From: Bacteroidales bacterium UBA5621
GTDB taxonomy: Bacteria; Bacteroidota; Bacteroidia; Bacteroidales; VadinHA17
Reading direction: 5' to 3'
Assembly: GCA_002424525.1 (NCBI GenBank)
Contig: DIKJ01000141.1
Span: forward strand, 1-6,850
Length of the DNA: 6,850 nt
Shown here: piece by piece, positions 1 through 6,234 of the stretch
Layout of the letters: the number at the start of each line of letters is the position of its first letter
How positions within the stretch are numbered: position 1 is the stretch's first letter
The notes under the pieces: model-generated
Seen by the model: only the letters and a program-made list of their open reading frames with translations
Told to the model about the DNA's origin: nothing
Database searches by the model: none
Made by a program: the position numbers and the translations under genes

Positions 1-220
1 TGGGGTGCGTACAGCATGCATTTGTCCACAATCCTCCGGAGTGATATTTGTTCAGAGCACGCTTCTGCAAAACCCATTCTCCTTCAGAATTGAATAGAAA
101 CACCGAAACGGCACGATGCAGGAGAGCTTTTCTGTGAGCTTCCATTTTCTCCATCGACCCGACATCACCATCATTCTTGTCGACGAGAACGACTATTGTT
201 TCTTCAGCCCCGCTCTGCAT
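1..220 (-). CDS. idi: Isopentenyl-diphosphate delta-isomerase, type I (partial, C-terminus beyond left edge)
   Basis: This cytosolic Nudix-fold enzyme interconverts isopentenyl and dimethylallyl diphosphate, supplying precursors for carotenoids and other isoprenoids. Only the first 73 codons are in the window. Reading from the ATG at 220, the protein opens with a beta strand (ETIVVLVDKND), then an EAHRKALLH stretch whose His29 and His35 fit the metal-ligand histidines of the E. coli enzyme, then a Nudix-like SVFLFNSEGEWVLQKRA strand pair, and ends at LWTNACCTHP. Cys70 matches the catalytic cysteine of the family (E. coli TNSVCGHP, human TNTCCSHP) and His72 the next metal ligand. The start lies 16 bases after the crtB stop, so the two genes are almost certainly co-transcribed. 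There is only a weak purine-rich GAAAG before the ATG, as is common in Bacteroidota. The Glu ligands of the C-terminal half cannot be checked here. The family assignment is firm; the extent beyond the window is unknown. Confidence 0.93.
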   Translation of the reverse strand, partial: MQSGAEETIVVLVDKNDGDVGSMEKMEAHRKALLHRAVSVFLFNSEGEWVLQKRALNKYHSGGLWTNACCTHP

Positions 221-236
221 ATTTTTTTCTTTCAGT

Positions 237-1082
237 CTAATTTCTCATCAGGTTAAGTTTGCAGACAACGTAAGCTTTTATCAGCAGAAATATCTTGACA
301 ATACCAGGTACTCTGATTCTTCCGGCAAGGAGTTTCTGAGCGGGTGTCCTGGAGATCTTTCCGAGCAATCGTCTGAAATAAAAATATGCTACAGTTACAG
401 GTAACCGGGCATCCCCGGGGAGTCTTTTGATCCCTTCGCGGGAGTCTGAAAAATCTTTGCGGATATCTCTGACAATTTCCTTTTTTGTCTCTTCATCAAA
501 GTTGGTGCGGTGTATTTCAGGAAAATAATTGCGTTCAAGCACCTCTTTGTCATTTTTCAGGTCGCGCAAAAAATTCACCTTCTGGAAAGCTGAACCGAGC
601 TTCATTGCCGGAGACCGAAGCTCCTCAAAAAGCTGGTCATCACCATCAACAAAGACCTTCAGGCACATAAGCCCTACGACTTCTGCCGATCCGAAGACAT
701 ATTCATTGATCTGGTCCCGGTGACTGTAGTTGATCTCTTCCAGATCAGCCTTCATGCTTTTAAGGAATGCACTTACAAGTTCGTCGGGAATATTGTATTT
801 CCTGACGACCTGCTGAAAGGAGTGCAACACCGGATTAAGACTTATGTTGGTTTCTAAAGCGTCATAATAATCCATTTCAAACTTCTCCAGCAGAAGTTGT
901 TTATCGTACCGGTGAAAACTGTCTACAATCTCATCGGCAACTCTCACAAAACCATAAATGCTGTGTATCGCCTTTTTTTTCTCAGTGCTCAGATAACTCA
1001 CCGCAATTGAAAATGAAGTACTATAGGTTCGGGTTATCAATTCACTGATTCTGAATGAAACATCGCTATAAAGTTCCTCCAT
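237..1082 (-). CDS. crtB: Phytoene synthase (squalene/phytoene synthase family)
   Basis: The likely reaction is head-to-head condensation of two geranylgeranyl diphosphates to phytoene, the first committed step of carotenoid synthesis, at the inner face of the membrane. The 281-residue length is normal for bacterial CrtB. Visible motifs are the early SFSIAVSYL segment (residues 23-31), the first Asp-rich Mg-diphosphate site DEIVD (50-54), the YVFGSAEVVGLM helix (128-139) that corresponds to family signature 1, and the LGSAFQKVNFLRDLKND segment (162-178), which fits signature 2 with the second Asp-rich site D174 to D178. The C-terminal end is basic and hydrophobic (residues 253-281), suiting membrane association. 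The ATG at 1082 gives the expected N-terminus but has no clear Shine-Dalgarno. idi follows 16 bases downstream. The hopanoid/squalene relatives HpnC and HpnD are the main alternatives; no other carotenoid gene is visible to settle this, but the pairing with idi and overall similarity favour CrtB. Confidence 0.9.
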   Translation of the reverse strand: MEELYSDVSFRISELITRTYSTSFSIAVSYLSTEKKKAIHSIYGFVRVADEIVDSFHRYDKQLLLEKFEMDYYDALETNISLNPVLHSFQQVVRKYNIPDELVSAFLKSMKADLEEINYSHRDQINEYVFGSAEVVGLMCLKVFVDGDDQLFEELRSPAMKLGSAFQKVNFLRDLKNDKEVLERNYFPEIHRTNFDEETKKEIVRDIRKDFSDSREGIKRLPGDARLPVTVAYFYFRRLLGKISRTPAQKLLAGRIRVPGIVKIFLLIKAYVVCKLNLMRN

Positions 1083-1129
1083 AGAATATTCTGGTTATTC
1101 TGCTATAATCAGGTTTAACATTTAGCCCT

Positions 1130-1154
1130 CAAAGTTAAACACATTTCTTACCAA
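1130..1154 (-). promoter_or_regulatory. Candidate Bacteroidota-type promoter for crtB-idi
   Basis: On the minus strand, positions 1137 to 1130 read TAACTTTG, an exact fit to the TAnnTTTG minus-7 box of Bacteroidota housekeeping promoters. It sits about 48 bases before the crtB ATG, a reasonable leader length. A TTGG at 1154 to 1151 could serve as the upstream element, but only 14 bases separate it from the box, shorter than the usual 17-21, so the upstream half is doubtful. The placement supports crtB starting its own transcription unit, separate from the fucosidase upstream. This is inferred from sequence alone. Confidence 0.42.
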
Positions 1155-1182
1155 TTAGTTTCCTGCCCACGCGAATTTTTAT

Positions 1183-2628
1183 CTAATCTCCTGGTGCTCT
1201 GTATATTTCAATGTTCGAAATTACCGGGGAGGCTTTCGACCTCCTGATGGTAAGTTTTATCTGAGATGTCTTTACAACAGGAAATTTGCGGATGATCTTA
1301 TAACCGATTGTTGTACCGTCAACCAGTCTTACCCATTCATCGTTAACCAATGCCCATACCTCAAATTCCTGCACTCTCTGTCCAAGCTTTATATACTCCT
1401 GTACGAGTATCCTGTTTATTTCCGTCTCGTTACCGAGATTTATTGTGATCTCTGCGTCAGTAACACCGTCGGGTAATGCCCAGTAAGTCTCAGTCTTTCC
1501 GTCGGTTACATTTGAAGGTTTGTATTTCCTTCCCCGGGTATCTGACGAAATTGCCTTTTTGCCCTTAGCCAGATCAGTCTCAAATTCTTTATCCCTTAAT
1601 TTTCTGAACACAATAAGGGATTCAACATCGTTTTCATGCAGGAGCCCTCTGGTGTCAGGCGGCACATTAAGAAGAAGATTGCAATTCCTTCCCACGGATG
1701 AATAGAATAATTCCATCAGGTTCTCGGGTGAGCGAACCATCGAATCCTGGCTCGTATGATAGAACCATCCTCTTCTGATCGAAACATCAACCTCCGCCGG
1801 CACCCAATAATTGCCATCTTCATGCCCTGCACCCAGGATCTTTGCAAAATCGCCCCCGGGCCAGAGTTCATCTTTTTTCAGGAGACACCAGTTGGTAAGG
1901 CTTCCTATGCCTCTCTCGTTACCGACCCAGCGCACATCGGGGCCGGCATCGCTGAACATTACGGCCGATGGTTGCAACTCTCTTACGATCTGATGGGTAC
2001 CGGGCCATTCATAGTAGGTTCTGTTGTCTATTCTCCTTGTTTCACGGGCCCCGCCATAGTAACCATCCCCGCCATTGGCTCCGTCGAACCATACCTCAAA
2101 TATCTCACCGTATTCCGTCAGCAATTCCCTTAACTGATTACGGTAGTATGTCAGATATTCGGAAGTCCCGTAAACAGGGCTGTTACGGTCCCACGGGGAG
2201 AGATAGACTCCCATTTTAAGTCCAAACTCATCACAGGCCTGTCTCAGTTCTTTCAGAACATCGCCGTTCCCGTCTTTCCACACGGAGCTCCTGACCGAAT
2301 GCTCCGTATACTTTGATGGCCACAGGCAGAATCCGTCATGATGTTTGGCTGTGATAATTATTCCTTTCATCCCCGCATCATGCGCCACCCTGGCCCACTG
2401 ACGGCAATCCATGGCTGAAGGGTTGAAAACCGAGGGCTCTTCATCACCATAACCCCACTCCTTGTCCGTAAAGGTATTGACAGTAAAATGAACGAACATA
2501 TAATACTCCAGATCGTGCCATGCAAGCTGTCTTTCTGAAGGCAGGGGGCCATACGGCTCCGGCGGTTTGTTCTCAGAACATGCCGTAATGAGAATGGCCG
2601 CAAACAGGGTAAAAAAATATTTCTTCAT
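1183..2628 (-). CDS. Alpha-L-fucosidase lipoprotein, GH29 with C-terminal F5/8 type C (CBM32-like) domain
   Basis: A retaining exo-fucosidase that removes terminal alpha-linked L-fucose. Starting at the ATG at 2628 it has 481 residues: a lipoprotein signal (MKKYFFTLFAAILITAC, lipobox ITAC, lipidated Cys17), a GH29 catalytic barrel over about residues 28-350, and a discoidin-like domain over about 355-478 (NVTDGKTETYW, then DAEITINLG and QEFEVWAL). Barrel landmarks are FVHFTVNTF (45-53), the substrate-site KHHDGF (95-100), and IFEVWFDGANGG (176-187), whose Asp182 is the expected nucleophile. Glu238 in VRWVGNERG lies where the GH29-B subfamily places its acid/base; that assignment is by family analogy. 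The GH29-B look suggests alpha-1,3/1,4-fucosidase activity. SEN after the Cys loosely resembles Bacteroidota surface-export signals, so the protein may face outward, otherwise the periplasm. It follows the HEAT/DUF1080 gene on the same strand after a palindromic gap with no TAnnTTTG box, so read-through is possible. Confidence 0.92.
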   Translation of the reverse strand: MKKYFFTLFAAILITACSENKPPEPYGPLPSERQLAWHDLEYYMFVHFTVNTFTDKEWGYGDEEPSVFNPSAMDCRQWARVAHDAGMKGIIITAKHHDGFCLWPSKYTEHSVRSSVWKDGNGDVLKELRQACDEFGLKMGVYLSPWDRNSPVYGTSEYLTYYRNQLRELLTEYGEIFEVWFDGANGGDGYYGGARETRRIDNRTYYEWPGTHQIVRELQPSAVMFSDAGPDVRWVGNERGIGSLTNWCLLKKDELWPGGDFAKILGAGHEDGNYWVPAEVDVSIRRGWFYHTSQDSMVRSPENLMELFYSSVGRNCNLLLNVPPDTRGLLHENDVESLIVFRKLRDKEFETDLAKGKKAISSDTRGRKYKPSNVTDGKTETYWALPDGVTDAEITINLGNETEINRILVQEYIKLGQRVQEFEVWALVNDEWVRLVDGTTIGYKIIRKFPVVKTSQIKLTIRRSKASPVISNIEIYRAPGD

Positions 2629-2636
2629 GTAAAACA

Positions 2637-2642
2637 CCTCTT
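2637..2642 (-). promoter_or_regulatory. Ribosome binding site that decides the fucosidase start
   Basis: The minus strand reads AAGAGG at 2642 to 2637, followed by 8 bases and then the ATG at 2628. An in-frame GTG at 2637 would lengthen the protein by three residues (MFY), but it overlaps this Shine-Dalgarno and has no purine-rich site of its own. The ATG also gives a typical MKK lipoprotein signal start. This is the best ribosome binding site in the window. Confidence 0.65.
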
Positions 2643-2655
2643 AGATTTATTTCAA

Positions 2656-2753
2656 TTCTCTGTGTTTCTCTGTGCATTCTCTGTGAACTCTGCGAAATAA
2701 AAAGAACTAGCACGGAGGGACGCAGAGGATTCACAGAGTGACACAGAGAAAAC
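2656..2753. repeat. Imperfect intergenic palindrome built of CTCTGTG/CACAGAG units
   Basis: The left arm carries CTCTGTG at 2658, 2668 and 2679 and CTCTGCG at 2688. The right arm carries CACGGAG at 2711, CGCAGAG at 2721, and CACAGAG at 2732 and 2742. The arms pair as three perfect blocks, CTCTGCG with CGCAGAG (7 bp), CTCTGTGAA with TTCACAGAG (9 bp), and CTCTGTG with CACAGAG (7 bp), broken by 1-4 base bulges around a 26-base loop (2695-2720). Units recur every 9-11 bases. The element lies 10 bases past the stop codon of the HEAT/DUF1080 gene and ends 14 bases before the fucosidase ribosome binding site. It has no following T run, so it is not a classical intrinsic terminator. From memory, similar TCTGTG/CACAGAG palindromes occur between genes in many environmental bacteria. 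It may be a mobile palindromic repeat, an mRNA-stabilising hairpin, or a protein-binding site. Confidence 0.8.
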
Positions 2754-2763
2754 AGTTTTGCTG

Positions 2764-5700
2764 CTATTGTGAAAGATCCTTTATTCTAATGTTCCGGAAT
2801 TTAACCACGGATCCATGACCCAGAAACCCGATATGCCCTTTGGTGTTTTTCAGCCCGGGATGATCGAGGCCATCCATTGTTCCTTTGTCCCTCGGTTCTG
2901 CAATATCACCGTCGACAATAACAGTTCCATTAAGCGTGATCTTTATTTGTGTCCCTTTCACATGGACCTCCTGGTAATTCCATTCTTCGACCGGGTTCAG
3001 AAAACCTCTTTTTGCCGGAATAACGCCATAAACCGAACCATGGTACTGGTATGGTTTGAGGTTAGCGTATACCGGAGCAGTGTCATCAAGGATCTGAAGC
3101 TCCATGCCAGCGTAAGCAGCATCGCCTTTAAGAGGCGCTCTTATTCCCAGACCGTTATTGGCCGCCGGAGTAAGCTGGAACTCAAAACGGAAAATGAAAT
3201 CGGAAAATTCCCTGTCTGTGAAGAGATTTCCGCCACTGCCCTGCTCCGGTCTGATAACGATCATACCGTCTTCGGAAATATATGACACCTTGTCGCCGAT
3301 CCAGTTATCCAGATTCCTCCCGTTAAAAAGTGCAACATAACCTTCTGTCAGCTCTTCAGGGGTCAGATTATATTCTGAATCCTTAATCTCCCTTACATAG
3401 ATATCCCTGAAAGCAAGGTCAGTGCCATGCGCCTGGAGTTCAATGGGACCTTTCGGGAAGATCTGTATTGAGCGGTCCCAGTAGTTTTCCATAATAACCT
3501 CATCCACAACAAGCTCTCCATTAAGCCATACTGAAACCTTTTCCCCTATCATTGTTATCCTGAAGGTATTCCAGTCACCCACCGGATTATCTGCCACTTT
3601 CAAAGGTTTTGAGGGATGCACCTGGTTGTTGTACAAGCCTCCGGAGCCAACCTGAGCTCCCACCTGCACACGGGATGTATCCCAGATCTGAACCTGCGGA
3701 GATCCTCTCAGATAGATACCGCTGTCGCCACTCTTTGAGATCTTCCAGTCGACCAGCAATTCGAAATCACCATAATCCACTATCGAACAAAGATTATCGC
3801 CCCTCCCGCTGAACCAGATCGCTCCGTCCCTGACGCTCCAGTTGTCAGCCACTTTTTTATTGGCTTCAGCCTGGAGCCTGGCAAGTTCCGCAGGCTTCAT
3901 CTTAGCCCTGGCAACGGGATTCTGTACCAGTCCCTGCCAGCCCGTCAGATCTTTGCCGTTGAACATGCTCTTAAACCCTTCGCCGGGCATCATGTTACCG
4001 AGGTACTTAAGTACCATTTCCTTATCGTATTCGCTCTCCATACCGGCAAGTTTGGGCACAGCCCTGGTCAGTACTTCCCTCACAATGGTTCCGTACATAC
4101 CTGTCCTGGAACTGATAGACGGCAGAGCGATCTGCATAGCTGATTTTGCCGCAACGGCAGATAAGGCATCATCGTCAAGATATTCTGCAACGAAGAAGAG
4201 CGACTGGTATGTCTTAAGCCTTCCGGCTTCGGTAATGATCCTGATTTTACGTTCGGGACTGCCGGCTAAAGGCATTATTTTCCTGAGCATAAGCAGTTTT
4301 TGTTCATCCGGAAAGGGTGAGGTGCGTACCAGTCTGACGTAGCCGTCAAAAGCCGGGCCTTCAAAGGTCTTGTTTCCTGAAACACATATTTCATAAAGGG
4401 CTGATGAAGCTGAATGGTCGCTCCATGAGGTAAGCGCCTTAAAGCAGACCTCCCGCATTTCAGCATTCCCGTTCTCAAACTCTTTCTGAACCACAGCAAG
4501 TGCCTCCCGGCCACCCGTTCCTGCGAGGACCGGTATAATTTTCATTTTAATATCATTCAGCTTTACGGGATCAAGCTTCAGGGTATTATTTACAAAAGTG
4601 TTGATCAGCAATTCAGATCTTTTTTCCGGCTCGGGTATCCTGGCGGAGGCGGTTGCGAGTGCCGACTGAACATCCGAAAGGTATAAGGGATTGTCTGTAA
4701 CCGGCAGCAATCTAAGAAGATCCTCCCGGTTATCGGGTCCTGCCAGTGCTCCGAGAGCCCTGAACGCAGATGCTTTAAGTGGTCCATCATCAGATGCCGT
4801 AAATGGGATCACCTTTGAAAAATATTTCCCTGCTCTTTTCCATGCCATTAACTCGACAGCGCTTTTTACAGCGGCCGGAGGAGCATCCTTCAGCAGTGGT
4901 TCCAGAAGTGCAAGATGTTCACTACCCATAACCGGTATGATTGCCGCTTTAGCAGCCTCCTGATCGCCTGCAGAGGAAAAGTTTGTCATGTAATTGATAA
5001 GTTCAGGCAGTGCCCTGCTCCCGCTGATCGCTGACAATGCTAAAGCGGCTTCTTTCCTCACAGTGAAATCTGAATCAGAAAGGGATCTGCTGACCAGCGG
5101 CAGTGCAAGTTCATCACCGCGCAGACCCAGCATTGTTATTATTTCAGGTTTTGAGGCAGGGATGGCTTTCGGGTAAAAATTAATCCAGTTTTGCACTATC
5201 TGTGTTCCGGGGATCGCCAGTGACATCCGGAGCGCAGCATTCCTGTATCTGCTGTCGGGATGTCCTGCAGCCCTGATCAGCTCGTTCATGGCGTCAATAC
5301 CATGAAACCCGGCATAAACATTAAGTGCGGCTATTTTGTTCTGGATAGTAATCTTGTCATTGCACCGGGCGATTACCCGTTTACAGATCCTGTCCAGAGT
5401 TTTAACATCGCCGTTCTCACCTGCCAGTTTTGCATACTTAAGCAGTGATGCAGTTGCCCCGGTATGTTCCCATCTGTACTTAACATTTGCCGCTGCCTTA
5501 AGAAGCACGGGATAAGCCTGGGGCGCCCCGCTCCGGGCAAGTGCGTTAAAAGCTGCTGCTTTTATGTTGACACTGATATTGGAGGACCACATAATATACT
5601 CATTGACAGCAATCGCGGAATTCATGGAGGCCAGGGCATTCATTACGGCAGCAGCACAGGGCAGGTTTTTGTTTTTCAATGCTTCTGCAAGGGCAGTTTC

Positions 5701-6192
5701 TGCTGTGCTTCCCCCGACAGATATTATGACGGCAAGGGCAGGTCCGCAGATCTCACTATCAGCAAGGTAATCTTTCAGGGCCTCTACCGAAGGGTTGCCC
5801 CCGATTAACTGCAACTGCTTCATAAAGAAGTCTTTCACTCCGTTGTCTCTCTTAGTCGTGGCGTAACTTATGCATATTCCTTCCCACATCATCCTTCCGG
5901 CTTCTCTCCCTTTTCCTGAAAGGAACCTGGAGAAGCTCTCAACAGCGAATCGCGCGCGGGTATCATCACCCGTTCCGGCCGGAATAATCTGATCGCATAT
6001 AAGCTTCAGGCCATTCTCTCCGAGAGAGAGCATATCGGCCATAAGCTTGTCAGTATAGGGAAGATTATTTGCCGGGAATTGCGCGAGAAGGTCCGCAACA
6101 CGGGTCTCAATGGTTCTCTTGTCCTGCCCCGGAGCTGATGAAATAAGCAGCATTATTGCAAGAGAGGCTGTAATTATTTTATGAATCTTCAT
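2764..6192 (-). CDS. Secreted HEAT-repeat protein with two C-terminal 3-keto-disaccharide hydrolase (DUF1080) domains
   Basis: Probably cleaves 3-keto-glycosides made by a partner oxidoreductase. The 1142-residue product starts with a Sec signal peptide (residues 1 to about 20-23, hydrophobic core ASLAIMLLISSAPG, no lipobox), so it is likely periplasmic. Residues about 30-735 are alpha-helical HEAT-like repeats, clearest at 207-234, 313-329, 371-402 (DSDFTVRKEAALALSAI), 470-496 and 576-602; these normally form a solenoid for protein or ligand binding. The first DUF1080 domain (about 739-937) shows MFNGKDLTGWQG, GDSGIYLRG (822-830), VQIWD, GGLYNN, NGELVVD and GPIELQAHG. The second (about 951-1139) shows LFNGRNLDNWIG, NNGLGIRAP, MELQILDD, GSVYGVIPAKRG and NGTVIVDGD. 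The two copies are distantly related, not a recent duplication. Such domains are often mislabelled family 16 glycoside hydrolase because of the jelly-roll fold. The gene lies 42 bases after the oxidoreductase, implying an operon; there is no strong Shine-Dalgarno. The substrate is unknown. Confidence 0.88.
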   Translation of the reverse strand: MKIHKIITASLAIMLLISSAPGQDKRTIETRVADLLAQFPANNLPYTDKLMADMLSLGENGLKLICDQIIPAGTGDDTRARFAVESFSRFLSGKGREAGRMMWEGICISYATTKRDNGVKDFFMKQLQLIGGNPSVEALKDYLADSEICGPALAVIISVGGSTAETALAEALKNKNLPCAAAVMNALASMNSAIAVNEYIMWSSNISVNIKAAAFNALARSGAPQAYPVLLKAAANVKYRWEHTGATASLLKYAKLAGENGDVKTLDRICKRVIARCNDKITIQNKIAALNVYAGFHGIDAMNELIRAAGHPDSRYRNAALRMSLAIPGTQIVQNWINFYPKAIPASKPEIITMLGLRGDELALPLVSRSLSDSDFTVRKEAALALSAISGSRALPELINYMTNFSSAGDQEAAKAAIIPVMGSEHLALLEPLLKDAPPAAVKSAVELMAWKRAGKYFSKVIPFTASDDGPLKASAFRALGALAGPDNREDLLRLLPVTDNPLYLSDVQSALATASARIPEPEKRSELLINTFVNNTLKLDPVKLNDIKMKIIPVLAGTGGREALAVVQKEFENGNAEMREVCFKALTSWSDHSASSALYEICVSGNKTFEGPAFDGYVRLVRTSPFPDEQKLLMLRKIMPLAGSPERKIRIITEAGRLKTYQSLFFVAEYLDDDALSAVAAKSAMQIALPSISSRTGMYGTIVREVLTRAVPKLAGMESEYDKEMVLKYLGNMMPGEGFKSMFNGKDLTGWQGLVQNPVARAKMKPAELARLQAEANKKVADNWSVRDGAIWFSGRGDNLCSIVDYGDFELLVDWKISKSGDSGIYLRGSPQVQIWDTSRVQVGAQVGSGGLYNNQVHPSKPLKVADNPVGDWNTFRITMIGEKVSVWLNGELVVDEVIMENYWDRSIQIFPKGPIELQAHGTDLAFRDIYVREIKDSEYNLTPEELTEGYVALFNGRNLDNWIGDKVSYISEDGMIVIRPEQGSGGNLFTDREFSDFIFRFEFQLTPAANNGLGIRAPLKGDAAYAGMELQILDDTAPVYANLKPYQYHGSVYGVIPAKRGFLNPVEEWNYQEVHVKGTQIKITLNGTVIVDGDIAEPRDKGTMDGLDHPGLKNTKGHIGFLGHGSVVKFRNIRIKDLSQ

Positions 6193-6234
6193 ATTATTTC
6201 TTTTTCAGGATTTCTTTTCTTCAAATATACTCAC

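Noticed and set aside
177..404. A 75-codon plus-strand frame with a hydrophobic start resembling a signal peptide
   Set aside because: It spans the crtB end and the idi start on the other strand, both of which match known families. The hydrophobic start is produced by antisense of charged codons.
1756..2133. A 125-codon plus-strand open frame opposite the GH29 catalytic region
   Set aside because: It overlaps the conserved catalytic core on the other strand and resembles no known protein.
2656..2753. Short CTCTGTG repeats considered as a CRISPR array or an intrinsic terminator
   Set aside because: The units are 7 bases with 2-4 base gaps, far too short for CRISPR repeats and spacers. No T run follows the stem on either strand, so a standard intrinsic terminator is not supported.
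2815..3285. A 156-codon open frame on the plus strand opposite the second DUF1080 domain
   Set aside because: No family features in the product, and the opposite strand encodes conserved motifs over the same bases. Treated as a shadow.
3842..4342. A 166-codon open frame on the plus strand inside the HEAT/DUF1080 gene
   Set aside because: It lies wholly opposite a well-supported coding region, its product is low-complexity Ser/Leu-rich with no recognisable domain, and it has no ribosome binding site. It is an antisense shadow.
6193..6234. A separate promoter for the HEAT/DUF1080 gene in the 42-base gap
   Set aside because: No TAnnTTTG box is visible at a suitable distance, and the short gap on the same strand fits co-transcription with the oxidoreductase.
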